A stretch of DNA of 64,000 nucleotides, from contig CM060912.1 in the NCBI GenBank assembly GCA_030737875.1, positions 457,812,310 to 457,876,309 on the forward strand, in the 5' to 3' direction. This DNA comes from Allium sativum. Its lineage: Eukaryota; Streptophyta; Magnoliopsida; Asparagales; Amaryllidaceae. The stretch's first letter is position 1. Each line of letters opens with the position of its first letter. The notes under the pieces were generated by a model. It did no database searches. It was not told where the DNA came from and saw nothing but the letters and a program-made list of their open reading frames with translations. Below, piece by piece: positions 46,006 through 57,960 of the stretch. A program made the position numbers and the translations under genes.

Positions 46006-48959
46006 GGAGAGTTGTTAGGCTTATGACCCGCTTGGGTAACACTCTCGAGATCTCTTGTAATCCCATGGAATATGTTATGCTAAGGTATCTTGAGTCACTT
46101 GACGCGTCGGTCGAAAGTTTGCGATCTGTTAGAGTGGTCCGGGAGTACTCGGATGTGTTTGAGGAGGTGAAGGGCTTACCTCCGAAGCGGGAGATAGACT
46201 TCCGAATATATCTGGTAGACAGTGCTAAACTTGTATCTTTGCCAGTGCGCCACATGGCTCCTCGTGAGAGGAGGGAACTCCATAAGCAAGTGGGTGAGAT
46301 GCTTGAGAAGGGGTTCATAAGACGAAGTATATCGGAGTGGGGTGCTCCAGTAGTTTTTACCACGAAGGCGGATGGGTCCCTCAGACTTTGTGTAGACTAT
46401 AGAGAACTCAATAAGCTTACAAAGAAGAATAGACACCCATTGCCGAGGATTGATGACCTCTTTGATCAGTTAGTTGGCGCCTCAGTGTTTTCGCAGTTGG
46501 ACTTAGCCACGGGGTTTCATCAGTTGAGAGTGGCTGAGGATAGTATAGAGAAGACTGCCTTTAGGACTCCGGATGGTTTCTATGAGTGGCTTGTGATGCC
46601 ATTTGGTTTGACGAACGCCCCTGTATACTTTGTTGATTTGATGAGTAGGGTGTTCAGGGAGTGCCTTAATAAGTTCGTGGTGGTCTTTGTAGATGACATC
46701 TTGGTCTTTTCCAAGAGTGAAGAAGAGCATGCCCTACATCTTAGGGAAGTGTTGGAGACTCTTCGAGTGCATAGCCTTAAGGCTAAATTCTCTAAATGTC
46801 ACTTTTGGAGGAAGGAAGTGCGATTCTTAGGGCACGTGGTCTCTAAGGAAGGAATAGCTGTGGATCCCGCGAAGGTAGTGTCCATCCAAGATTGGAAGGT
46901 TCCTAGAAATGCTACCGAAGTAAGAAGTTTCTTGGAGTTGGCGGGTTACTATAGGAAGTTTATCAAAGACTTCGCGAAGATATCAGCCCCATTAACCCGC
47001 TTAACGAAGAAGAATCTTGTTTTCACATGGGACGTAGATTGTGAGGATGCGTTCCGACGGTTAAAGAGAGCTTTAACCACTGCTCCAGTTTTAGTGCTGC
47101 CAGATGGGAGTAAGCCATTTGTTGTTTACACCAATGCTTGTGGGACAGGACTAGGCGCAGTCTTAATGCAAGAGGGAAGGGTAATAGCCTATGGTGGAAG
47201 GCAGTTGAGAGTGCATGAGAAAAATTACCCTACCCATGATCTAGAGTTGGCTGCTATTGTTTTTGCGCTTAAGTCTTGGCGCCATTATCTTCGTGGCGAG
47301 AGGTTTGAATTGTTCACAGACCACAAATCTTTGAAGTACTTATTCTCTCAGAAGGATTTGAATTTGAGGCAGCAAAGGTGGATGGAATTCTTAGCGTCCT
47401 ATGATTTTGATATAGCGTATACCCCTGGCAAGGGTAACGTGGTGGCAGACGCCTTAAGCAGGAAAAGGTTGTCCTTGAGTCCATTGTTCGTGGAATGGCG
47501 AAGCTTGGAGTTTATATCGATGTTTGACTTCAGACCTTCAGTTAACTTTGTACCCGGTTTGCTAGCCTCCTTGGAGGTTAGGCCCACTCTTTTGAGACGG
47601 ATTGGTGAGGCTCAGCAAGACGACCCACAGTTGGTTGAGTTAGTAGAGAAGCTCATAAGGGGGGAGTCGTCCAGCCATTTGAGTAGGTACACCCTGGATG
47701 GTAAGGGGTGGTTGCGTAGAGACGGTAGACTTTGTGTACCGCAAGACGAGGGTTTGAAGAAGGCTATTTTGGATGATGCACATCGTTCAAAGATGACCAT
47801 TCATCCCGGTGGGGACAAGATGTACCAAGACATGAAGCGAGTTTTCTTTTGGGCCGGTATGAAGAAAGACGTGGCCAAGTATGTCGCTAGATGCTTGGTG
47901 TGCCAACAAGTGAAAGCGGAGCAGAAGAAACCCGGTGGGTTCCTTCACCCATTGGAAGTTCCGCTATGGAAGTGGGATAGTGTCTCGATGGATTTTGTCG
48001 ATGGATTACCGAGATCGAGGAAGGGTAATACGGGAATTTGGGTTGTGGTAGACAGACTTACTAAGAGCGCCCATTTCATACCCGTGAAGAGTAAGAGGAC
48101 TGCTCCATGTCTAGCTTCAGTTTACATTCGAGAGATTGTTAGATTGCATGGTGTACCTTCCAGTATAGTGAGCGATCGAGATCCTATCTTCACTAGCGAG
48201 TTTTGGAAGAGTTTGCAAGAGGCGGTAGGGACTCAGTTGTGTTTGAGTACCGCATATCATCCTCAGACGGACGGCCAGACCGAGAGTGTGAATCGTATTT
48301 TAGAAGACCTTTTGAGGCTATGTATCTTGGATTTGGGAGGTACATGGGAAGAGCATCTTCCATTGGTGGAGTTCGCATATAATAACAGCTTTCAGTCTAG
48401 TATTGGCATGGCTCCTTTCGAAGCTCTTTATGGAAGGCCTTGTCGATCACCTACATGTTGGTGGGAATCTACGGATAAGATTTTACTTGGGCCCGATATG
48501 GTTAGAGAGACTTCGGAAAAGATTGATTTGATTAGAAGAAGGATGAAAGCGGCGCAAGACAGACAAAAATCTTATGCGGACAAGAGGAGGACGGATCTTG
48601 AGTTTGAAGTTGGGGACATGGTCTTTGTCAAAGTGTCTCCGTTACGAAATGTGGTTCGCTTTGGATCTGTTGGGAAGTTAGCACCAAGGTTCGTAGGGCT
48701 GTTTCCTATTAAGGAAAGGATTGGACGGATGGCATATAGAGTGGAGTTGCCCGACAGACTTAGTGGTGTACATGAGGTATTCCATGTGTCACATTTGAGG
48801 AAGTGCCTACATGAGACCGCTGAGGTGGTAGAGCCGAGCTTTCTTAGAGAAGTGGAGGTAGAGCGTGATGCAACTATTCGACGAGCTCCTACTCGCATCC
48901 TTGGGTCTGAGACTAGGAAGTTGAGGAATCGAGAGGTTCAACTAGTCAAAGTGCAATGA
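46006..48959 (+). CDS. gag-pol: Element A Pol, 3' part of split Gag-Pol
   Basis: Resumes in frame after element B. An ATG at 45969 is in B LTR sequence. RT has [19 protein letters not shown] and FVDD (46692-46697). RNase H reads YTNAC where B has YTDAC, with Asn encoded at 47133-47135 in place of the first catalytic Asp. Integrase HHCC (CLVCQQVK) and core D,D,E ([21 protein letters not shown]) are present, then [11 protein letters not shown]. The frame stops at 48957-48959 inside the chromodomain, where a Trp codon (TGG) has become TGA. The connection and fingers are otherwise intact. Confidence 0.9.
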
Positions 48960-49030
48960 GGAGAAGATGAGAGCAACGCTACTTGGGAGACGGAAGCGAA
49001 GATGCGTTCACTATACCCATTCCTTTTTTA
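48960..49030 (+). pseudogene. Element A chromodomain remainder
   Basis: Continues the Pol frame beyond the premature TGA with residues matching the rest of the B chromodomain ([19 protein letters not shown]) and reaches a TAG at 49028-49030. Only the single nonsense change separates it from integrase. Confidence 0.85.
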
Positions 49031-49609
49031 GGGTATGTCTTTTAACTTCTCCTTTATCGTTTGTCTAGTACTTATCTATCTTTAGTATGTCCTCTCGTTA
49101 GTACTTTTGACCTTTAGATACGGTAAACCTATGGTTGAAACATGTGTTTGAGACATGTTATGATTGATGAATGCATGTGGATGCAAGTGTTTGCTAGTGG
49201 TTGCTCGTAGATGCATATACACACACTCTAGATACTAGATCGGCTCAATCACTTCATATTGCATATTGCATATAATTGGGTGTGTAGGTAGCTTTATTTA
49301 TGGATGTATAATGGTTGTGTTATCATATGGATGATGCATTTTGTTGAATGATTGTGCACTCATGTAGATATAGTATGTGTCGATAGGGTTCTCTCGCATA
49401 CATATTGGATGCATGGCACTATCATGGTTTGCATATGTTCATACATTAGATAGGGAACATATACACACACTTTTTGCATATGCTCATACATCATTAGAAA
49501 TTGTTTTAAGGACAATGGATGCCCGTGTTTGATGGATTGAGTAGATGGTTGTTTGGATGGTAGGATATGCATTCTCCTTAGCTTAGAGATTTCGGGGACG
49601 AAATCCTTT
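49031..49609 (+). other. Element A 3' untranslated region
   Basis: No gene. Matches the B region but lacks the GGTCAACTGA hairpin. Keeps GATCGGCTCAATCACTTCAT and the perfect hairpin GATTTCG-GGGA-CGAAATC at 49588-49605. Confidence 0.8.
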
Positions 49610-49622
49610 AAGGAGGGGAGAA
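49610..49622 (+). other. Polypurine tract of element A
   Basis: AAGGAGGGGAGAA immediately before the 3' LTR. Confidence 0.9.
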
Positions 49623-52600
49623 TGTAACACCCCGAATTTCAGTTAATACTAATATTCACTAATTACAGAATAAATAATCTCAGATGTGAGAATTGGGGGA
49701 AACGGGCTACGTCATTGCGTTCGTCTCGGAAAAATACGCGAAATAGAGTCCGAGTTTTCGAGAATCGGAGTCCGTATGGCCCAGTTATGGCCTAATGAAG
49801 TTTTCAGAAAATTCAAAGTTCAAAACAGATTTGAATTTCAAGTTCAAATTTCGAATTTCGGGCCTGGAAGGCTAGGCGGGAAATTTGCTGCCAGCCAACC
49901 AAGTCGACAGGCTTGTCGACTTGGCAGTCGACTTGGTAGGACCCAAGTCGACAGCCCTGTCGACTTGGCTGTCGACACATGCCAGCCGGGCAGTTTTGCC
50001 TGTGCACCATTTTAGGGTTTGGGCTGTGTTTTGGGGCTGGTTTCTGGAAGCTTCCGAGATCTGATGGTCCTAATCTAATTTAGGGTTAATCTAATGGCCT
50101 AAAACACTTGCCTAATCTATAAATACACCCTAAGACTACCCTAATCCATACTAAAAATAGAAACAAGGGCCTCATGCCGTCAAATTAAAACTAGAAGGAG
50201 CCTCCATCAAAGTTGAGAGGAAGTTAGCATCTCAAATCAACTCTAATCAAGTTCTAATCAACTTTAGCAACTTAATCTTCCTCATAGGAGTGCTAATTAG
50301 CTAGTGGTGAGTTCCTATGCCTTTAGCAAGCAATTGCTAAACTAATTAGGATAGGATATGATGAGGCTATGGTTGTAAATGTGGATTAATGCAAGTTATG
50401 ATTGTCATATGCTATATGTTTATGATGTTAGCTTGCAAGTTTTATGCTATTTGTTAGTTATGCAAGTTTGCCTCTATGTATGACATGTTATGCAAGTTCA
50501 TATGCAAGTTATGATGCAATTTCATATGCAAGTTTGTCTCTTTTTATGATATGCATAATATATGCAAGTTTGCCTCTATGTATGACATGTTATGCAAGTT
50601 CATATGCAAGTTATGATGCAAGTTCATATGCAAGTTTGTCTCTTTTTATGATATGCATAATATATGCAAGTTTGCCTCTATGTATGACATGTTATGCAAG
50701 TTCATATGCAAGTTATGATGCAAGTTCATATGCAAGTTTGTCTCTTTTTATGATATGCATAATATATGCAAGTTTGCCTCTAAGTATGGCATGTTATGCA
50801 AGTTCATATGTAAGCTCATATGTAAGTTCATGTGCAAGTTTGCCTCTTTGTATGACATGTATGTATATGCAAGTTTACCCCTTTGTATGTCATACATACA
50901 TATGCAAGTTACCCTCTTTATGACATATGTGATTCATGCAAGTTTGGGTTAATGATTTATGCTAGTTGGGTTTAATGTTATGATGCAAGTTGACACCTTT
51001 TAAACCCATGTTAATGCTAATGTTATGATAAGTGGAACCCATTATAATTATGATGAATCTTCCCATTTATATGTCATGTTGTGTGAATGAATTACGTGGG
51101 GAACGATGGGGTTAATATGCATGTTAACAAAATTGTGTGAAGTTGGTATGATTAAGCATGCCATAAAATAAAATGGACATAATTGGGAATTTACCTATTA
51201 AGTTAGGTCTACCCATATTATGGAATTGGGAATTTACCTATTAAGTTAGGTCTACCCATATTATGGAATTGGGAATTTACCTATTGAGTTAGGTCTACCC
51301 ATATTATGGAATTGAGAATTTACCTATTGAGTTAGGTCTACCCATATTCTTAAAAAGTTGTAATTAATTAGGGATAATTAATACAAATTATGGGGGATTA
51401 ATTAGGTGTAATTAATCGACTAAGATACGAGGTTGGACCCTTTTGTAGCGGAAGTCTGCCCGGAACCAACCGGCAAATCCAGCATCTACAAATGATTGGC
51501 CCAATGTGAGAGGTCTTAGGCATAAATTAAATACGTGATAGTTGTAAAGTCACGAGGTTAGACTCTTTTATGGTGTAAAACTGCCCGGAACCAACCAGCA
51601 TATCCAGTTGCCATAAATGTCAGTCTAATGTGAGGGGTCTTTATAAGATCACGGTCTTAATTAATTAAGAAACACTTAACCAAATTAGCATGTAGTGGGG
51701 CATGAGGGGTTAAGTGGGTGCCTTGGGTGGCATGAGGAAAACTAGTGGGTTGCCTTGGGTGGCAATAGAAAATACGATTAGTATACTTAACCAAAATTAT
51801 AACATGTAAGTGAACATGATTAAAGGGTTAAGTGGGATTCACTAGTGGGGGCCAAGCTTAGGTGGATAGCTTGTGCCAAGTGATGGGGGCCCATCTCAGC
51901 CAATATCCCAAACGTATCTTTGTGGGCTCGACCCAAGTCGAGGACGGGACACGCATATCGGGCTTGACTATAAGAGGCCAAAACGGGTTAGCGGTGGCAA
52001 CGCAAGTCCAACGGGTTTCATATGCGTGTGTGGACCCGGGCTGGTAGGTAAGACGTTGTTGCATCGTGTAGGTATAAGTCGTGCACCGTTGACATTATCG
52101 GGTTGCCACTTTAGGGGATGATACACCCCACTGTGGGACCAGCACGGGTATCTACGTTAGGGAGCCGATCGAATGGGGAGTAATGGGTACACCTAGTGGA
52201 GATAGGGGCAGACGGCACCTATGTAGTCAGCTAGGGGTACACGAAACTACCATTAAGTTTTACTAAGTACTCTTAGTGGGATCAACCTTTAAGTTAGTAA
52301 TGACTGGTGTGGTGCAGTGTAGTAATTATCCTTGGGTGGGTAGATGCGTCTTTATCGTTATCTTAGTTCATTCTAAGTCTGATTGGCTACTTAGTGTAGT
52401 CATTTATCCCCAGTCGCACCGTACCAAGTTTATATCATACCCTAATTACTTTAATGATTGTATTGTTAAAGTTATAGGACTCGCTCAGACTTATGTCTGA
52501 CCTCGTTGTTTTTATCTTTTTTCCCAACCCTCAGGTTCTCAGAGTGGGCCCAGCACGAGTGGGCTTTGATCAGGCTGCTTTATTACTCTTTTGGAGCTTG

Positions 52601-52893
52601 GACCATAGATGTAAAGCTCATCTTACCCTTTCTTTTATGGCTATCAATTCATGTATTGGGATTATGTACTTTTATTTATCAGGATGGATATTTTGTACTT
52701 GACTCTTATTATGGTTTTGTGATGTAACCAAACATGTTTTACTTTCCGCTGCAATGAAATGACGTTTTAAAATTTTCAAGTATTACTTATATCTGTCTTG
52801 TTGTAATTTTTCTGTTCTATATTCACTTAAAATACTCCACCAATGTTATGGCATTCCCTTAGCGAGTGATCATAGCAGGTGTGGGGTGTTACA
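49623..52893 (+). repeat. 3' LTR of element A
   Basis: 3,271 bp, about 1.2% different from the 5' copy. Modules at matching places: TATA 50118, TGCAAGTT array 50453-50952, hairpin units 51185-51349, stem-loops 51420-51519 and 51545-51643. The splice donor GTGAGTT is intact here (50307) but changed to AT in the 5' copy. Confidence 0.93.
50307..52534 (+). other. Predicted LTR intron, element A (3' copy)
   Basis: Donor CTAGTG|GTGAGTTCC at 50307 and acceptor TTTTTTCCCAACCCTCAG|GTTC at 52534, 2,228 nt. The 5' LTR equivalent is 19894-22122 but has AT in place of the donor GT. Prediction only. Confidence 0.45.
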
Positions 52894-53520
52894 ATTATTG
52901 ACTCAAACCCCATTAGAGGTACGACTCATTTATCGATGATTTGTCGGGGTTTGAGAATCTCTATGTTAGGTGTCGAGTTTGATTGCGACACATATGTTCT
53001 TGATTTCATAAGATACAGTTTGATTTTAAGATGGATGGGTTAACCATATATGGAGGCATTCTAGATTGTGAGAGGAGGGTCGTTAGACTTCTGACTGGTC
53101 ATAGAAAGACTCTCGATATTTCTTATGACCCCAAAGGGGTCTATCATGCTTAGTCTCCTAGAACCTCTTGATATATCTATCGATGATTTGTGACATGTGA
53201 CTCCTAAAAGAAAAGAGGGAACATGATAAGAAAGTAGGAGAGCTACTTGTGGTATCATTCTAAGATGACTATTCATTCAAGAGGCAAAAAAATGAATAGA
53301 GTTCGAGGTAGTGAAGCCAAACTTGCGAGAGTAATTGGAAGTATAGAAGGAAGCAATGATAGGATAAGTTCCAACTTGCATACTTGGATTGGAGGTTAAG
53401 AAATTGTGCAACAAAGAAGTGAAGCAAGTAAGAGGGCAATGGGGAAAGGGTCGCGAGGACGCTACTTGGAAGGCTAAAGACAAGATTCGCGCTTTATATC
53501 CTTTCCTTTTCGAGAATATG
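52894..53520 (+). pseudogene. Element D protease-integrase-chromodomain remnant, part 2
   Basis: Continues the protease broken at 19208 (THLSMICRGLRISMLGVEF). It jumps after about 53200 to an integrase zinc-finger scrap (KMTIHSRG), and then to the integrase end and chromodomain in the 60-aa frame starting 53389 (NKEVKQVRGQWGKGREDATWKAKDKIRALYPFLF). RT, RNase H and the integrase core are deleted, so the whole D interior was only about 2 kb. Confidence 0.8.
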
Positions 53521-54120
53521 TTCTTAACTTCTTTTCCAAGCTTCGAATTAATACTTGTATCTATTGTTTGAATATCTTCTATCGATTGAGTCTTTAATAT
53601 CTCCTATCGATTGAGTCTTTAGGTAAAAAACTAATGAATGTAAACATGTGCTTGATACATGTTATGTTTAATGGATCAAGTGGTCGCTAGGGATTGATCG
53701 TGGATGCATATGCACACACAATAGGCAGTAGATCGGCTCAATCACTTACATTTTGCATATTGACGGGTGTACATTTTAAATTTTATGGATGAAAACGGGT
53801 ATATCGTTGCATTGATGTTGCATTTGGATGGATGATTGTGCGCACATATAGTGCTTACATGTTATACTAGGATGATTTGCATATATTTTGGTTGCATGGC
53901 ACAAACATACATTGCATTAAGGAGGTCAACTGAATTGGTAGACCGCCTGATCTTTCACATTAGTTTATGGACATATACACACACTATTACGTATGTTCAT
54001 AAAAGCATTAGAAATTCCATAAGGACAATGGATGCCTGTGATTGCTCGATGATGTACGATTGCTAGATGTTAGGATATACGTTCTTCTTAACTAAGAGAT
54101 TTCGGGGACGAAATCCCTTG
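53521..54120 (+). other. Element D 3' untranslated region
   Basis: No gene. Has GATCGGCTCAATCACTT, the hairpin GGTCAACTGA/TTGGTAGACC at 53924-53944, and the perfect hairpin GATTTCG-GGGA-CGAAATC at 54098-54115. The 76-aa frame at 53836 is spurious. Confidence 0.75.
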
Positions 54121-54132
54121 AGTAGGGGAGAA
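54121..54132 (+). other. Polypurine tract of element D
   Basis: AGTAGGGGAGAA directly before the 3' LTR. Confidence 0.85.
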
Positions 54133-55530
54133 TGTAACACCCCGGAATCTTAATGGCACTAAAGATGATGAATTAAAGAATAATTAGTGTGAAATACACT
54201 CTTAACAACGAATTAAAGAAAACTTAATTAAATATTCAGAATTATGTAAAATGGATCGCGCCATTGCGTCCGTCTCGGAATTCTAGTCGAGATATACACC
54301 TGGTTTGTGTAAGTCGGGCACCGTATGAAGAAGTTATTAAGGTTTGAAGTTTGTATGCATATAGGAAAGATATATACACATAAAATTCAAAAATTAGCAA
54401 AACTAGAAATCCGGCGCACAAATCGAGGAAGGGACGACATTTTGAAGTCGACCCGAGACCCTGTTGGATCGACCTAGGGGTCAACTCAGGCTTATGGGGG
54501 TCGACCCCCTGGGTCGACCTAGGGGTCGACACCCATGAAGGGGGTCGACCTAGAGGTCGACCCACCTGAAGGGTGGTCGACCCACCCATGGCTCTGGAAA
54601 CTTCTTTTCTGAACCTAGACGATTTTGGAGCAAGATTCATGAACCCTAGGCTATATAAAAGACCCTAGACCTAGGTTTTATTCATCTAAAAACAATAGTG
54701 ATGGCGAAGCTCTGCTGCAATGAAGATTGAATGGCCTAATCTACTCCAAATCTAATACAGCAAACATTATACAAATTAAACGATTGCTACAACAAATTCA
54801 GCGAGGGCTACAACAACTTATTCAACATGTTCTTTGCTGTAATTTGGATCCATTTCCTTAGATCTATTCACTATGACTTCATGTTATTTTTAGATCTGAA
54901 TATTTAAATAGTAATCTTGATATGTATGTAAAAACTGGATCTTGAATCGGTGCCTAATCAGTTCTATTATGACATAATTATCAGATCTGCTTTTATATGT
55001 TCATGTCGCCACCATGTTAAATCTTGTCATAATATGCCTATTCAGTTTATGCCTATTTCTATCAGTTTATTATTGATTCGTTATTATGCCTATTCTTGAT
55101 TCTCTTCTCTCCCTCTTTTTCCCTTTTTATTTTTATCGCCAGGCTACCTTCGAGCCTAGGCCTAACGTTGAAAAATGCGAACATGCGAAATTGGGAATGA
55201 TTGGGAAAGACATAATTTGGGGCATAATTGATATTGGAAAATATGGATCTAAATTGGGGCATAAATTTGGAAATATACGAATATAGGTTTAGGGGCATAT
55301 GTCTTGTTGGATAATATGAATTTAGGCATACATTCGAAAATATAATTTGAGCATAAATTGGGACATGTGTAAGTACTGATCTGGGACATAAATTGGGACA
55401 TATGTGAATATGAATTTTAGGCATACATTGGAAAATATGAGAATATGGATTTGGGTATAACTTGTACTGAAATGGATGAATATGGACTAGGGAAATAAAT
55501 TAGAAAATATGTAGATTTGGGTTTATGCAT

Positions 55531-55584
<54 letters not shown>

Positions 55585-55803
55585 TTGACTTATAACTTGG
55601 GAAAAAGAGCATATGGTGCATAATTACAAGGTGAATTAAAAAGTGGTGTAAAAGTATATGATTTGAACAGCGAATTGGGCATATAATTAAATATGGGGAA
55701 AAGGATAAATAATCACCTATAATGACATAGGTAGATTTAGATAAAAATGGAATGAAATTACAATTAGGAATTGTAATTGCACTTATGACACGAGGTTAGG
55801 TTG
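54133..55803 (+). repeat. 3' LTR of element D, 5' portion
   Basis: Starts TGTAACACCCCGG and matches 14053 onward with many substitutions. It is cut at 55803 by element E; the rest must lie beyond the window. Contains the GGTCGACC cluster (about 54447-54592), TATATAAAA (54652) and the TA microsatellite (55534-55580). The 120-aa and 132-aa minus-strand frames are LTR sequence. Confidence 0.88.
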
Positions 55804-57086
55804 TGTAACACCCCGCCTCCGCCAGGGTCACTCGCAAAGGAATGCACTAGCTTTGGAGGGGCATTATTGGTAAACATGCATAATGATATAGCGAGGCAGG
55901 ACATGACATATATACATATGTAAATAAACAGAGTAAGTAAATAAAACAGCGGAAGATTTTTAAACCATTTCAAAAACAAGTCTGGTACATCAAGATGTCA
56001 ATTTCCCAAATAAATAAGTCTAGTACATGAAATAACATCATCTGAAACTGAAGAAGAAAACATAATAGTAGCTATCCCCAAAGTGGAAGAAACCATAGCG
56101 AGCCTAAGTCCAAAGCATACATGAGCTATCCAAGAAAGCAGCTAAGATCCAAGCTAGGCTCCTGTATTCCCTCCCTGAGAACCTGGGGGGGGGGGGGAAA
56201 CGGAAGAAAAGAGGCGAAATAAAACGGTCAGTCAAAAAGACTGAGTAAGCCCTGCTACGATCAGTCTATAAACTAATGAAGTTAACATCATGATGGAAAC
56301 TGAGATGATCATAGATAACAACCTACTGGCATGGTAAATTAACTACAAGATAGATAGAGGTGTCATCGCATAAAACAAGGTTAAGTTTTTGCACCACGGT
56401 GTACTAGCAACTCAACATAACAGATATTGATCCCTTGGCCCAAGCTTTGGCCCAATAACATGAGGTGACCTTAATACAAGGTCCAGCCCAACGGTCTAGT
56501 CGATCGGCTCCCTATAAACCTAACACGTCAAGTGTTGGTGTCCATATGGCCCACGTATGGTTGTAGTTAGACTGTGCTGGGTCCACCTTTGGGTGTATCA
56601 AGCCCTCGGGTGTTAACCCCAGACACTTAAGCAATAATGCACAGCTCTAATCTACTGGTACCCGTGCCTCGAGTTTGTCCAACATCGGACTACGTGCACG
56701 TCCGTAGCCCGCCGGACCCGCACCGCTGTACCACTCGGCCATCGCCCTTTGGTCGCTTACATCCTCCAGTAATCGTGCCCCGCCTAGCCTAGCTTCTAGG
56801 GTTGTGAATGATACCAAACTGGGATTACTGTTAGAACAGACCACGCTGCTAGGGTTTCCTAAGAGGGTTAAGTGTGATTTAACCCTTCACTAATCCTGGA
56901 TTAAACTGGTTAAGTGTGGCTTAACCCCATTCTAATCCCTTGAACTCCCAAATGGATTAAACTAGTTAAGTGTAACCAACGGTTCACAACTTAACCACAT
57001 TCTAATCCCTCGAATCCCCAAATTGGTTAAGTATTAGTGGACCCTGACTTAACCCTAATCATGAGGCATTAATTAATTTAATGCAT

Positions 57087-57294
57087 CTTAACCTCTCACA
57101 TTAGACCTTGTTGTGGTTACTAGTTATGCCGGGCGGGTCCGGGTAGGTTTACACCACAACTTAGTCTAACCTCGGGTTTTTGGCACCACATGACCAACTT
57201 CTCACATTGGGTCCTATTGTTTGTAGCCACTAGTTAAGCCGGTCGGTTCCGGGTAGAATTACGCTACAAACTCAACCCAACCTCGAGTTGGCCA
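57087..57294 (-). other. Paired three-tier stem-loops in E LTR
   Basis: Unit near 57191-57294: outer TGGCCAAC/GTTGGTCA, inner GTTTGTAGC/GCTACAAAC (9 bp perfect). Unit near 57087-57179: inner GTTGTGG/CCACAAC with a weak outer stem. Apical CTACCCGGAACCGACCGGC and CTACCCGGACCCGCCCGGC. Confidence 0.8.
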
Positions 57295-57699
57295 CACTTT
57301 TGTTTTCTAAGTGTCATGTCCACTTCATTTCAAAACATAATCACAAGTCAAACAATTACTTGGGTAGACCTAACTTAATAGGTAAATTCCCAAGGGGTAG
57401 ACCTAACTTAATAGGTAAATTCCCAATCTTATATTTTCATGTATTTTAAGTTTACCCCAAACCCCCAACGTCATTCTATCGCTTACATATTCGTAGTAAC
57501 GCATAAAGGATAGGAAGAGGGAACTTGGCACAACATACATGATAAACTTGCACAACAATCATGCATAACATGTTAGACTTGCACAACTTAGCATAGTGAA
57601 CTTGCATATTACCATAAACATGCATAACATGTTAAACTTGCATAACTTAGCATAGTGAACTTGCATATTACCTTAATCATGCATAACTTGTCAAACATG

Positions 57700-57960
57700 C
57701 ACAACTTGTCATTTTAAACTTGCATAAACATGCACAACTTGTCAAAACATGCACAACTTGTCAAAACATGCACAACTTGTTATTTTAAACTTGCATAAAC
57801 ATGCACAACTTGTCAAAACATGCACAACTTGTCAAAACATGCACAACTTGTCAAAACATGCACAACTTGTCATTTTAAACTTGCATAAACATGCACAACT
57901 TGTCAAAACATGCACAACTTGTCAAAACATGCACAACTTGTCATTTTAAACTTGCATAAA
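57700..57960. repeat. 19-bp repeats in E LTR
   Basis: About ten copies of ACATGCACAACTTGTCAAA arranged in groups separated by ATTTTAAACTTGCATAA, a higher-order pattern. Produces the artefactual 66-aa frame at 57749. Confidence 0.9.

Larger units (their letters stand above)
19209..52893 (+). mobile_element. Element A, chromodomain Ty3/gypsy retrotransposon
   Basis: Full-length element of Tekay/Del-like chromovirus type, flanked by 5-bp duplications ATTAT (19204-19208 and 52894-52898) and inserted in the protease remnant of D. Without nested B it would be about 11.7 kb. LTRs are 3,273 and 3,271 bp and differ at roughly 40 positions by eye (about 1.2%). Interior order is primer site, fused gag-pol, untranslated 3' region, polypurine tract. 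B is inserted in the coding frame at 23999. Confidence 0.92.

Noticed and set aside
53836..54066. 76-aa ORF in the D 3' region
   Set aside because: Falls in the conserved non-coding 3' region shared by D, B and C; no coding character.
56647..56844. 65-aa minus-strand ORF with mixed composition
   Set aside because: Inside the E LTR, in the conserved 3' third that is non-coding in A, B and C.
57749..57949. 66-aa repetitive ORF
   Set aside because: Made by 19-bp tandem repeats in the E LTR.
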